Counted from the stretch's first letter, positions 54,608 through 63,759 are shown. The stretch is 64,000 bases of DNA from Rhodopirellula europaea 6C (GCF_000338295.1 NZ_ANMO01000097.1:124001-188000), one strand, 5' to 3'. A program made the numbers and translations. The notes: generated by a model not told the origin, from the letters alone.

Positions 54608-55239
54608 TGTCGCAAGTCACCATTCCGGTGGACGATCTGAACCGAAACGTCCCACCTTACAATCACAACCCGTCGGCTTGGAGTCAGCGGATTCCGATCT
54701 GTTTGTTGGCATTTGTTGCGGCGGCAATCTCTGCCCATTTGTCGCTCTATCAATGGGAATTGATCGAAAGTGCCTATGATCCTGTGTTCGGCGATAGCAG
54801 CAACGATGTGCTCACGTCGGATACCGCGAAAAGGATGTACGGCATCCTTGGCATTCATGACGCTTCGCTGGGCGTGTTGGCCTATCTCGGTGACGCCATT
54901 TTGGGATTCGCCGGATCCACGAGACGTTGGCAGTACCGACCCTGGTTGGTCATCCTGTTCGGCATCGATGTCATCCCACTCGGTATCGTGAGCGTGATCT
55001 TGGTGATCTGCCAAGCCTTCCTGGTTGGGGAATGGTGCTTTCTCTGCCTAGTGACCGCAGCGATCTCGTTGGTGCTCGTCTATTGGGCGTGGGACGAAGT
55101 GCGAGTGTCGCTGGCGTATCTGCGCATTGTTTGGAAAGAGCATCACGACAAGCGGCTGCTTTGGGATGCGATTTGGGGCGTTCGTTCGGAACGATTGGAC
55201 GCTGCCGGTGAACAACTACTTTCTCGCGAGGTACGCTGA
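54607..55239 (+). CDS. VKOR-like membrane protein
   Basis: The 210-residue protein has about four or five hydrophobic helices and the VKOR family landmark CXXC in [18 protein letters not shown]. The segment [20 protein letters not shown] fits the family region that follows the loop. VKOR enzymes reoxidise DsbA-type proteins, using quinones. The first loop cysteine pair of the family is missing here: the region reads [19 protein letters not shown]. So it may not carry out the normal relay. It overlaps the genes on both sides by one base (TGATG each). Confidence 0.8.
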   Translation: MSQVTIPVDDLNRNVPPYNHNPSAWSQRIPICLLAFVAAAISAHLSLYQWELIESAYDPVFGDSSNDVLTSDTAKRMYGILGIHDASLGVLAYLGDAILGFAGSTRRWQYRPWLVILFGIDVIPLGIVSVILVICQAFLVGEWCFLCLVTAAISLVLVYWAWDEVRVSLAYLRIVWKEHHDKRLLWDAIWGVRSERLDAAGEQLLSREVR

Positions 55240-55595
55240 TGTGGGGGCGAGTGATCGAAATCATGACGGCGGTTTGGTTGGCGGCCAGCCCATTCGTGTT
55301 TGGTGTGCAGGCAGATCCAACCTTGCTGTGGGCGGACCTTGGAGTCGCTCTGCTGATCTGTGTGCTCTCTGCGTTGTCCTATTGGCCTCCAACACGTCAC
55401 GCTCATTTGCTGATCCTGCTGGTCTCAATTGGATTGATTGTTTGGGGGCGATTCGCGGTCCTGCCGCCAACTCCCGCCCACCAAAATCACATCTTCGTTG
55501 GGATCTTTCTTTCGATGATGGCGTTGATTCCCAACGAAGCTTCTTTGCCACCCCGAGCGTGGCGGAAATTCCCCGCGAGCGATGAATGCCCGTGA
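55239..55595 (+). CDS. SPW-family small membrane protein
   Basis: The 118-residue protein has four short hydrophobic helices with the SPW-type motif ASPFVFG near the N-terminus (usual form SPW) and a second, weaker repeat near SALSYWPPT. The SPW family has no known function. It is tightly coupled: its ATG overlaps the VKOR-like stop by one base, and its own stop overlaps the start of the next gene. Confidence 0.75.
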   Translation: MWGRVIEIMTAVWLAASPFVFGVQADPTLLWADLGVALLICVLSALSYWPPTRHAHLLILLVSIGLIVWGRFAVLPPTPAHQNHIFVGIFLSMMALIPNEASLPPRAWRKFPASDECP

Positions 55596-56785
55596 GCGAT
55601 CGACTCGTCGATATCGGAGTGATCGTCACAGGAACTCTGGACGCGGTGGACGAAGCCGCGGTGCGTCGTGGGCTCGATCAGTTTCGCGAATTTGTGAAGG
55701 ATCGTTTCCCGGAATTCAGATGGGACGTTAAAACGACGAGGCGTCCGGAAGCGGTCGCGGCGAAGCGAACCGCGCCGAGTGCTTTGTTGCAACAAGCGTT
55801 GAATGAGCGAGACGAACAACACTGGGATTTTGCGTTCGCGATCACCGCCGCAGAACTTGAAAGCCACTACTCGCATCACTGTTTCGCGGCGCTGAGTCGA
55901 CCACTGGATTCCGCTGTGTTTTCGCTTTCATTGATCGACCCACGAGCAATCGGCCACGACGCGGAATCGGAACAACGAATCGCCACCATCGCCAATCGGT
56001 TGAGCCGTTTGATGTTGCATGCGCTTTCGCACCTGCTCGGGCTCGGACGCGATTCAAATCCGAAGAACTTGCTGTTTCATCCTTCATCGGCAGAGCAGCT
56101 TGATGAGATGGAAGAGCTGACCGATTTGCAAGCGGAACAACAAATCGCGGCGCTCGCGGAAATTGCCGATCAACGTCTGGAAGAACGATCGGGTAGTTCA
56201 ACGCCGTGGATCAACTTCATGCTGCGATCGGCGGTGATCAACGCCCGTGAAATCTGGCAAGCCATTTTCGCGGCTCGGCCATGGCAATTTCCGCGGCGGT
56301 TGAGCGGTCTGACTTTGGCGGCCGTGTCCACGTTGGTCGTTTTGCTGCTGACGGCTGAATCGTGGGACTTGGCTTTATCGCAAAGCTTCGCCAGCACCAC
56401 GGTTTTGGTGCTCGTCTCCTGGATCGGCACAACCACCTACGTCGTCTTTCGTCAGCAATTGATAGTTCCCAATCGCACACGGCAAAGCGAGCAGATGGTC
56501 GTCACGAATCTGTCCGCGATTGGAATCGTGTTTGCCGGAATGTTGGTGACTTGGTTGACGCTAACGGCGGCCGCGCTGGCAATCGCCGGTCTGTTGTTTG
56601 GTCCCACCCTGATTGCCGAATGGGCCGCTTCACTTTCGCAACCAGCGTCGCAAATCGGATGGGCGGAACGTTTTTCGATGTCAACCTTCAGCGCATCGCT
56701 GGGGTTGATGATTGGTGCGTTGGGTACCAGCTTCGAGTCACAACACTACTTTCGTCACATCATCTTTGTCGACGAAGAGATCTGA
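55592..56785 (+). CDS. Membrane protein with degenerate zincin-like domain
   Basis: The N-terminal 210 residues are soluble and hold HALSHLLGLG (residues near 145-154), which looks like the zincin motif HExxHxxG with Ala in place of the catalytic Glu. Four or five membrane helices follow (about residues 240-390). I do not recognise a named family; archaemetzincin-like proteases have the nearest pattern. GTG 55592 lies in a GTGA overlap with the previous gene's stop and is the likely start; ATG 55586 is two codons earlier. Without the Glu it may be a binding protein, not a protease. Confidence 0.65.
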   Translation: MSDRLVDIGVIVTGTLDAVDEAAVRRGLDQFREFVKDRFPEFRWDVKTTRRPEAVAAKRTAPSALLQQALNERDEQHWDFAFAITAAELESHYSHHCFAALSRPLDSAVFSLSLIDPRAIGHDAESEQRIATIANRLSRLMLHALSHLLGLGRDSNPKNLLFHPSSAEQLDEMEELTDLQAEQQIAALAEIADQRLEERSGSSTPWINFMLRSAVINAREIWQAIFAARPWQFPRRLSGLTLAAVSTLVVLLLTAESWDLALSQSFASTTVLVLVSWIGTTTYVVFRQQLIVPNRTRQSEQMVVTNLSAIGIVFAGMLVTWLTLTAAALAIAGLLFGPTLIAEWAASLSQPASQIGWAERFSMSTFSASLGLMIGALGTSFESQHYFRHIIFVDEEI

Positions 56786-56846
56786 ATGCGTCGCTTGGAT
56801 TGAATGATCTCTGGGATTCGGTGCCGTCCGTTGAACCGAGATGAAA

Positions 56847-58955
56847 TCACTGCTCCGAAAGGCGTTCGTATGCATCCCGCGTCATTCGGTCTGTCGGTGG
56901 AATCGTCAGCAAAATCATTTTCGCGGATGCTTTTGCTTTGTCTGGCTCTCCGGACGCCGCGACGGATTTGATCCATCCAATCATTGCTGCATGCCAACTT
57001 GGGTTGCCTTGGGGAAGTCCGTCTGCCAGTCGCTTCCACCATCTCGCAGCATGCCTCTGATCCGATTTCGAATGGGAGACGGCGTAGGACGTCGCCGCTC
57101 TCCGGCACCATTCATCCGCTTCGGAAGGTGTTCGTTGCAATTCGGTTGCTATCAACGAATCTGCGGCATCACGCTGGCCTGCCCAAATCAGCCAACCGGC
57201 ACGCTGCATATCGGTGGGGAAGTTTCCATCAGATGGGAGTGACAGCAGGCAACGCCCAATGTCGACTCGGCGAATCGGATTCTGAACAACATCCTTTTCC
57301 AGCCGCATCGCCAAGGCGTCATTCACTCCAGCCGGTGGTGAAGCCTCGATGACATCCGTTTGGTTTTGACGAAAGGATGCGAGTTGTTGAAAGAAACCAT
57401 CGCTGGTTTCCTTCTGCAGTTCGCTCCACAGCGATTCGGAGGTTTCTGCAATTAACACTGTCAGGTCCGCATGAGTTCGCCGAACGATCTCCGACGCATC
57501 GTGTTCTTGAAACGCTTGGTGCATTGACGCGACGACGTCCGGACTTGGTTGGTCGATCCACGCTTTCGCCCAAGCTTGGATCGCCTGAACACGCACCGAA
57601 TCAGCGGTGGATTCGTTCATCCAGTGAACGTTTGCAAATTGCACGGAGATCTTCGCAGCCTCGAGCCATTTCGATTGTCGTTCGGCCCAAGCCATTCGCC
57701 AACGCGTCGCGGCAAAAGCGGATTGCGATTCCGGCCATTGATTCGCGATCTGAATCAGCATCGCTTCGATGTCGGCATCCGATGCAGTCGTTGGTCCCGC
57801 AGCCTGACCGATGGTGGCCGCCTGCAACAACGCGTCAGCGGAGCTTGTCGAATGGGGGTGTCGCTGGCTGATCCGACGAAGCAACTCGATCGCAGCTTTC
57901 GAATTCGATTGCCGAGAAAGGATCGCCGCCGCTTTCATTGCTGAGTCAACACTGCGGCGGGCGACATCGTCAGACACGGCAGCTTTGGCAAAGTGCAATG
58001 CGGCTTGCATCGACTGGCCGCGTCGCAGGTAGTACATCGCATCGGCGATCCACAACCGTGGATCGGATCCGTCGCCCGGTGGTGTGGCCGAGTCCATGCC
58101 TGATTGCAAACGTGTTTGCGCCACGATCGTGTCCGCCCGATCTTTCGCGTTGGCACCGTGACGCTCGCGAATGATTTCCAACCAATCGGCAATTGCTTCT
58201 TCATCCTTTTGCGCGAGCAGGTAACGCAGTCGAACCAAGTCCATGCCGACGCCGGCGTTTGTCACCGATGGGTCGCTTCCATAGACGGAATGAAGCATCT
58301 GTTCTGCTGTTTCCATGTCGCCGGCCGACAGCGCGACTCGGACCCGCAGAGCTCGTGCGGATTCGGCCGATGAGTTTGAATCGGAACCCGTTGGTGCGAC
58401 ACTCGCCGATTCACGAAGAACAGCCGCTGCCGATCGTGCGTCGCCTTGGCGGAGATGAGCTTCGGCGAGCAATCGCAAGACTTCCGCGCGAGCGATTCCT
58501 TCAGCGGGCAACGCCAGCAACGCTGCTTCAGCGACCTTGACCGCTTCGGCGGCCGATGCGACCCCGTCGCCGCTTCCTTCGGCGAACAGTTCGGACTTGA
58601 GCACCGCCAATTCCACTCGGGAAAGCCACAGTAAGCTCACTTCGCGAGGTGACTCGGATGGCTGCAATTCATTCAGTCGTGACTGCAACTTCCCATCGGC
58701 TTCGCCAACGTTTGTCAGCAAGATCGAGAGTTTGTCGTCAGGGATCGGTCTCGCGATGACCTCGATCAGATCGTTCCGAGTCGACTGCACATGGCTGTCG
58801 GCTGAACTTGAATCCACCAGCCGAGAAGTGCGACTTGTCGTGTTCGCATTTGCGGCGTCAAATGTCGTTTGAGCCAAACCGACCGAGGGCCAAAGCATCA
58901 ACAACAGACCGATGACAACTGCGACAAAATCTAAATATCTAAGCAAGGCACTCAT
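56847..58955 (-). CDS. Large exported helical-repeat (TPR-like) protein
   Basis: The 702-residue protein has a signal sequence (VVIGLLLMLWPSVGLA, residues 13-28) and a long mature chain full of TPR- or Sel1-like helical pairs. Examples are GIARAEVLRLLAEAHLRQGD and the clear pair QSNSKAAIELLRRISQRHP. It is probably periplasmic. It starts with an ATGA overlap with the upstream ExbD gene, so it is likely a partner of the ExbD pair. Confidence 0.75.
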   Translation of the reverse strand: MSALLRYLDFVAVVIGLLLMLWPSVGLAQTTFDAANANTTSRTSRLVDSSSADSHVQSTRNDLIEVIARPIPDDKLSILLTNVGEADGKLQSRLNELQPSESPREVSLLWLSRVELAVLKSELFAEGSGDGVASAAEAVKVAEAALLALPAEGIARAEVLRLLAEAHLRQGDARSAAAVLRESASVAPTGSDSNSSAESARALRVRVALSAGDMETAEQMLHSVYGSDPSVTNAGVGMDLVRLRYLLAQKDEEAIADWLEIIRERHGANAKDRADTIVAQTRLQSGMDSATPPGDGSDPRLWIADAMYYLRRGQSMQAALHFAKAAVSDDVARRSVDSAMKAAAILSRQSNSKAAIELLRRISQRHPHSTSSADALLQAATIGQAAGPTTASDADIEAMLIQIANQWPESQSAFAATRWRMAWAERQSKWLEAAKISVQFANVHWMNESTADSVRVQAIQAWAKAWIDQPSPDVVASMHQAFQEHDASEIVRRTHADLTVLIAETSESLWSELQKETSDGFFQQLASFRQNQTDVIEASPPAGVNDALAMRLEKDVVQNPIRRVDIGRCLLSLPSDGNFPTDMQRAGWLIWAGQRDAADSLIATELQRTPSEADEWCRRAATSYAVSHSKSDQRHAARWWKRLADGLPQGNPSWHAAMIGWIKSVAASGEPDKAKASAKMILLTIPPTDRMTRDAYERLSEQ

Positions 58956-59455
58956 GGCGTGATGGGCTCCGCCGAGTCGTCCACCGATTGCGATGAACTG
59001 TCAGCTGAAACCGCCAGGTGAACTCGATCGAACCCTGACAATCGAACCATGTCGACGGTCGCAACGGTGGCTGCCATCGAAACATCGCCGTCCGGATCTA
59101 CAATCACGGGAGGCGAAATTCCTAGTTCCGCGATCGCATCCAACCGTTCCCGCAATGAGATCACGGAATTGAATTGCGTCGTCCCCAGAACATATCGCAC
59201 GGATTTGGAACCGGCGCTTTCGATCTTCAGAATCAGTTCCTCCATCGGAACATCGGTCGTTTCTTCGGGAGGCAGTGTCTCGGACGAAACGGACGTCGAC
59301 TCCGCAGCAACTGCCAACCCGCCCGGCATGTCTTGCTCGGGCGCATCGAAACTACTGGTCCAGACAAAGAACACCAGCAACAGAAAAACGACATCGATCA
59401 TCGAAGTCATCCCGACGCTCTGTTGTGAATTGCTTCGGATGGCGGGTCGCTTCAT
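58952..59455 (-). CDS. ExbD/TolR-family protein (second copy)
   Basis: The 167-residue protein has the ExbD/TolR layout: short cytoplasmic N-terminus, one membrane helix with the conserved Asp (SMIDVVFLLLVFFVW), and a periplasmic domain whose segment VIVDPDGDVSMAATVATVDM fits the family. The Asp is needed for proton-driven energy transfer with ExbB/TolQ. Its start overlaps the first ExbD gene's stop by four bases (ATGA), and its end overlaps the next gene's start by four bases. Confidence 0.9.
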   Translation of the reverse strand: MKRPAIRSNSQQSVGMTSMIDVVFLLLVFFVWTSSFDAPEQDMPGGLAVAAESTSVSSETLPPEETTDVPMEELILKIESAGSKSVRYVLGTTQFNSVISLRERLDAIAELGISPPVIVDPDGDVSMAATVATVDMVRLSGFDRVHLAVSADSSSQSVDDSAEPITP

Positions 59456-59892
59456 CGTGACGCTCCCGGCCGACTGGATGATGGCAACGTCGCGATTGAT
59501 AAGTCGCGGATACCGATTTGGTTGATGCGATGCAGCACTGGTTCGACAAATTGATACGCAACGCTTTGATCAACTCGCAGACGAACGGGCGTCTCAACGA
59601 TCGATTTGGTTTGACTGAGCCGAGTGATCATCTCGTCCAGGTTCACCTGGGTCGCTCCCAGCCACAGCTGATGGGATGAGTCCATGGTCAGATTGATCGG
59701 CGCCGCGTTGGGATCACTTTCGATCGATGACTGGGCTGATGGCAAGTCGACGGCATGCCGGTTTTCTTGGCGAGCCAAGTGACTGGAAACGAGGAAGAAG
59801 ATGATCAGCAGAAACACGACATCGATCATCGGTGTCATGTTGATCTCGTCCACCCGACGACCGTTTTGAATGGATTGGCTGGGTGAACGCAT
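59452..59892 (-). CDS. ExbD/TolR-family protein (first copy)
   Basis: The 146-residue protein has the canonical ExbD start INMTPMIDVVFLLIIFFLVS with the proton-relay Asp, then a periplasmic domain. It is the first gene of a three-gene operon with a second ExbD and the helical-repeat protein. No ExbB/TolQ/MotA gene is in the window, so the proton-channel partner must lie elsewhere. Confidence 0.92.
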   Translation of the reverse strand: MRSPSQSIQNGRRVDEINMTPMIDVVFLLIIFFLVSSHLARQENRHAVDLPSAQSSIESDPNAAPINLTMDSSHQLWLGATQVNLDEMITRLSQTKSIVETPVRLRVDQSVAYQFVEPVLHRINQIGIRDLSIATLPSSSRPGASR

Positions 59893-59981
59893 GGGAGAAT
59901 GAGATGAGCGAGATAGTCACGACGGTTCCAGACCACTATCGTAGTGCAAATTCTACATTTGTTTTTCACGCGAAAAATTGC

Positions 59982-60623
59982 ATGACTTCGGAATCTTCCT
60001 CGTCGCTTTCACAAGACACGCCAGATTGTCCCGAAGTTCCGCGTGGTGGTGCCTGGACGTTCGTCAAAAATTTCGCCCGAAACCCGAACCAGGTGGGGGC
60101 GGTTTGGCCCAGCAGCCCCGGTTTGGTCAAACGAATGGTCGAATGGTTTGACTGGGAAAACGCTCGCGGGGTCGTCGAATTCGGGCCTGGGACCGGCGTC
60201 TTCACCGAAGCCATTCAGAACCATCTGCACGAAGACGCAAAATTCTTTGCAATTGAGCGGTCGCCCGAGCTGGCTGCGATCACGCGAGGCCGTTGCCCGC
60301 AAGTCAATGTGGTCGAGGATTCGGCCGAGTCGGTTGCAGATCTTTGCCGGGACAATCAGATCGACCAGGTCCACGCGATCATCTGCGGTTTGCCTTGGGC
60401 GTCTTTTCCCGACAGTTTGCAAACCAGCATCCTGGAAGCCACTCTGGACGTGTTGGCTCCCGGTGGTCAGTTCGCGACCTTTGCGTATTGGCAGGGCGTC
60501 GTTTTGCCCGCGGGCCAGCGTTTTTCGAAAAAGCTTCGAGGGGCTTTCACCGAGGTGCATCGCAGCCCGACGGTTTGGCGAAATATGCCACCGGCGTTTG
60601 TTTATCGATGCGTCAAACGATAG
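59982..60623 (+). CDS. SAM-dependent methyltransferase (PmtA/rRNA dimethylase-like)
   Basis: Motif I VVEFGPGTGVFTEAI and the acidic motif FFAIERSPELA are clear, followed by GLPWASFP in place of the substrate motif IV. The pattern with WTFVKNFARNPNQVGAVWPS and FGPGTG resembles phospholipid N-methyltransferase-like proteins (PmtA). Possible starts are 59883 (GTG), 59904 (ATG with a GGGAGA site) and 59982. I prefer 59982, since the first two leave almost no room for promoters of the divergent ExbD gene at 59892. The substrate is not certain. Confidence 0.82.
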   Translation: MTSESSSSLSQDTPDCPEVPRGGAWTFVKNFARNPNQVGAVWPSSPGLVKRMVEWFDWENARGVVEFGPGTGVFTEAIQNHLHEDAKFFAIERSPELAAITRGRCPQVNVVEDSAESVADLCRDNQIDQVHAIICGLPWASFPDSLQTSILEATLDVLAPGGQFATFAYWQGVVLPAGQRFSKKLRGAFTEVHRSPTVWRNMPPAFVYRCVKR

Positions 60624-60921
60624 AGCTTTCACTGTCCTCTTGGGCATGACCGTTGCATTGGTGACAACCTCGGTCGTCGTTTGACTGAATCAACGTCCTG
60701 CGCTCTCCATGGTCGCGAGGAATACGCGAGGTGGTGAAGAAACCGCCATCGGTGACGCTATTTCCATCCATCGGTTGGGATGGAAGACGATTGATCGTTC
60801 ATGGGCGAGCAGCGACAATTAGGAGTGTTCGGCCGATTCTTTTGGCGGCGCTCAAAAACATTTCGCGATCACATTCGCGTTCTAAAATTCCCCACATCTC
60901 TACCTTCGTAGGAAACCCAAC

Positions 60922-62100
60922 ATGCAATTGGATTGGATCTCTCGAACGTCCACTCGCACTTTCGCCTTGACCGCTATGGGGTTGTTGTTCGCTTCCGCAT
61001 TCTGCGTTTCGGGTGTGGTCACATCGCCCGTGATGGCGGAAGAAGCCGCGGCCAAAGACACACGGACGGCCGATCAGCGAATCGATCAAATGGTCGATCG
61101 CGGAATCGAGTTCTTGCGCACTCGCGGTCAGAGCGACGAGGGTGCATTCAGTGGTGAAACCGGAGCTGCCGTCACGGGATTGTGCGTGCGAGCGATCTTG
61201 GAACATCGCCCCGAAGCCATTTCGACTGACCCGGTGATTGCGAAAGCGATCAAGTACTTGGAATCGAAAGTCCAACCTGACGGTGGCATCTACGCGACCG
61301 GGTCAAAGCATCGGAACTACGAAACCACCACCGCCGCGATGGCTTTGAACAAAGCCAACCAAGACGGCCGTTTCGACAGCCAACTTGAGCGGGCGAAGAA
61401 CTTTTTGAAAGACATCCAGTGGGACGAAGAGGAAGGTGCCGAACCGGGTGACACCGCGTATGGCGGGGCCGGCTATGGCAGCCACTCGCGTCCCGACTTG
61501 TCAAACACCGCGTTTTTGATCGAAGCCCTTCACGATCTTGGAACGGATCCTCAAGACGAATCGATTCAAAAGGCTCTCGTGTTTGTCAGCCGGACTCAGA
61601 ACCTGACTCAACACGGCAACGATACCCAACATGCCGACAAGATCGGCGACGGTGGTTTCTATTACACACCTGCCGCGGGTGGTCAAAGCAAAGCAGGTGA
61701 GTCCGCGGACGGCGGCCTGCGAAGTTACGGCTCGATGACTTACGCTGGCTTGAAAAGCATGATCTATGCGGGGCTGACACCCGAGGATCCACGCGTCAAC
61801 GCCGCGCTCGATTTCATTCGCAATCACTACACCTTGGACAACAACCCAGGCATGGGTGCCCAGGGTCAGTATTACTACTACCACACATTTGCCAAAGCAT
61901 TGGATGTGGCTGGATTGGAAGTGGTCGAGTCGACCGATGCGGGACCGCGAGATTGGCGAACGGATCTGATCAACAAGCTCGAAGCGGAGCAACAAGAAGA
62001 TGGCTCGTGGGTGAACCGCGAAGCCGAGCGTTGGATGGAAGGCGATCGCCAGCTCGTCACCGCTTACTGCTTGCTCGCACTCAAGCACGCTCGCAAGTAA
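60922..62100 (+). CDS. Exported alpha/alpha-toroid protein (prenyltransferase/squalene-cyclase-like repeats)
   Basis: A signal peptide (ALTAMGLLFASAFCVSG, likely cleavage near MAEE) is followed by prenyltransferase/squalene-oxidase-type repeats. These appear as short helices with Gly-rich turns (YETTTAAMALNKANQDGRF, YGSMTYAGLKSMIYAG and DLSNTAFLIEALHDLG). I see no DXDD cyclase motif, so it is more likely a binding or structural protein than a terpene cyclase. RBS TAGGA precedes the ATG. A hairpin lies shortly after the stop. Confidence 0.85.
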   Translation: MQLDWISRTSTRTFALTAMGLLFASAFCVSGVVTSPVMAEEAAAKDTRTADQRIDQMVDRGIEFLRTRGQSDEGAFSGETGAAVTGLCVRAILEHRPEAISTDPVIAKAIKYLESKVQPDGGIYATGSKHRNYETTTAAMALNKANQDGRFDSQLERAKNFLKDIQWDEEEGAEPGDTAYGGAGYGSHSRPDLSNTAFLIEALHDLGTDPQDESIQKALVFVSRTQNLTQHGNDTQHADKIGDGGFYYTPAAGGQSKAGESADGGLRSYGSMTYAGLKSMIYAGLTPEDPRVNAALDFIRNHYTLDNNPGMGAQGQYYYYHTFAKALDVAGLEVVESTDAGPRDWRTDLINKLEAEQQEDGSWVNREAERWMEGDRQLVTAYCLLALKHARK

Positions 62101-62116
62101 ACGAGTCTTCTCGATA

Positions 62117-62149
62117 GCTCGTCCGCGTTCTCAATTTTCACGGACGAGC
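62117..62149 (+). terminator. Hairpin after the toroid gene, no T-tract
   Basis: GCTCGTCCG (62117-62125) pairs perfectly with CGGACGAGC (62141-62149). No T-rich tail follows, so this may be an mRNA 3' end hairpin and not a classic terminator. Confidence 0.4.
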
Positions 62150-62384
62150 GACTTGGTCAGCGGCGGCGATCCACTTGGCGGATCACTTTCCGCGGATTGG
62201 TTTGTCGCCGATTTGCCATTTCGGTCCGTGGCGTTTGGGTTCCACGCGATTGAAGAACAACAAATCTAGGCGAGCCCGTCCGATCGCGTACAATTGGGAT
62301 ATCCAATTTGCATCGCCACCGACGGACCGACCCATTAAATCCTCGACCTCTCCACCGAATGATGCCGAAACGAATCGGCCGACC

Positions 62385-63242
62385 GTGCCCCGCGATGGGT
62401 ACGTGTGCCGTTATGGCTCCATGAGGTTGATGGGCGTGATGACCGCGACCGAGTGTTTTCGGTATGGCGATGAAGTCGTGATCCGCAGCGATCGCGGCAC
62501 CGAGATTGCCACCGTGCTGTGCGAGGCAACCAACGAAGCGGTCGGGCAGGTTCCCACGAAGGGCAACGCGGAGCCGGTTCAGGGGAAAATCATTCGCCGG
62601 CTCGATACGACGGATCGAGGCGATTGGTCGCAAATGTCAGAAATGACTCGCAAGGATCTGCTGGCGGCCAAGAAATGCGTCGACCAGCTGAAACTTCCGA
62701 TGCAAGTGATCGATGTTGAGCGATTGCTCGGCGGCGAGCGTGTGATTGTTTACTTCGTCGCCGATGGCCGAGTCGATTTTCGCGAATTGGTCAAATTGGT
62801 CGGCCGCGAATTTCAGACGCGGATCGAAATGCGTCAAATCGGTATCCGGGACGAGGCGAAATTGCTGGCCGATTACGGCGATTGCGGGCAAAAGGTCTGC
62901 TGCAGCCGTTTTCTCAGCAAGATGCCGCCGGTTTCGATGAAAATGGCAAAACTGCAGCGGGCCTCGTTGGACCCGGCAAAAATCTCAGGACGATGCGGGC
63001 GATTAAAATGTTGTCTGCGTTACGAATTCGAAACCTACGAGGAAATGGCAGAGGAGCTCCCCCCGATCGGCAGCGAAATTCTGACCCGTGATGGATCCGC
63101 CAAGGTTCTCGCCCAAGACATCTTGGCCGGGCAATTGGTGGTCAAGACCGATGACCATCGACGCGTTATGATTCCTGCGGGTGACGTTGTCAGCGTGACA
63201 AAGCGGGGTTCCGGGGAACCCACTAAACAACGTAAACGCTGA
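62385..63242 (+). CDS. PSP1-domain protein (RicT/YaaT family)
   Basis: The C-terminal PSP1 domain is clear: DFRELVKLVGREFQTRIEMR, then the Cys-rich YGDCGQKVCCSRFL and GRCGRLKCCLRYEFETY, as in RicT, which works with RicA and RicF on RNase Y activity and iron-sulfur clusters in Bacillus. The start is uncertain. In-frame TTG codons exist at 62175 and 62250, and GTG 62385 is the last start before the conserved region GYVCRYGSMRLMGVM. The neighbouring gene, 43 bases downstream, is a Minf_1886-like protein. It is likely cytoplasmic. Confidence 0.88.
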   Translation: MPRDGYVCRYGSMRLMGVMTATECFRYGDEVVIRSDRGTEIATVLCEATNEAVGQVPTKGNAEPVQGKIIRRLDTTDRGDWSQMSEMTRKDLLAAKKCVDQLKLPMQVIDVERLLGGERVIVYFVADGRVDFRELVKLVGREFQTRIEMRQIGIRDEAKLLADYGDCGQKVCCSRFLSKMPPVSMKMAKLQRASLDPAKISGRCGRLKCCLRYEFETYEEMAEELPPIGSEILTRDGSAKVLAQDILAGQLVVKTDDHRRVMIPAGDVVSVTKRGSGEPTKQRKR

Positions 63243-63285
63243 GCCCACTCGAAACACTTCCTTTTCTTTTCCTCGATCCTTCGCC

Positions 63286-63711
63286 ATGCCATCTCCTGTC
63301 AAAGCGATGCAGGACCTCCTGCGAGACGACACTCGATACAAACTCGAGGCGTATCAATTCATTCGCGAAGCGTTGCAATACGCTCACGAGAATTTGGACG
63401 CGATCGGGCCGCTCGGATTTGGTCCGTCTGATGACCCAAGCAGCGACGCGCCGCGTCATTTGACCGGACAACAACTCTGCGAGGCATGCCGTTTGTACGC
63501 CATCGACCAATTCGGTTATCTAGCCCAAATGGTGCTGGAGAATTGGGGCCTGCGACGAACCGGCGATTTCGGTGAATTGGTTTACAACCTGATCCGGATC
63601 GAGCAAATGCGAAAAAGCGAATCGGATCGCCGAGAAGATTTTGACGACGTTTATGATTTTGAGAACGCGTTCCAACCCAAGTTCGAATTGGCTCTCAGCG
63701 ACGAGGACTGA
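63286..63711 (+). CDS. Minf_1886/Plancto_Ver_chp family protein
   Basis: The 141-residue protein matches a family limited mainly to Planctomycetes and Verrucomicrobia. Signatures are YQFIREALQYA, HLTGQQLCEACRLYAIDQFG and WGLRRTGDFGELVYNLI. No function is known. It is soluble and acidic, and follows the PSP1 gene closely, so co-transcription is likely. Confidence 0.9.
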   Translation: MPSPVKAMQDLLRDDTRYKLEAYQFIREALQYAHENLDAIGPLGFGPSDDPSSDAPRHLTGQQLCEACRLYAIDQFGYLAQMVLENWGLRRTGDFGELVYNLIRIEQMRKSESDRREDFDDVYDFENAFQPKFELALSDED

Positions 63712-63759
63712 TTGAAATCGAACGCGAAGCTCCTTCCTTTCACTCCGCGAAAAAGCATC

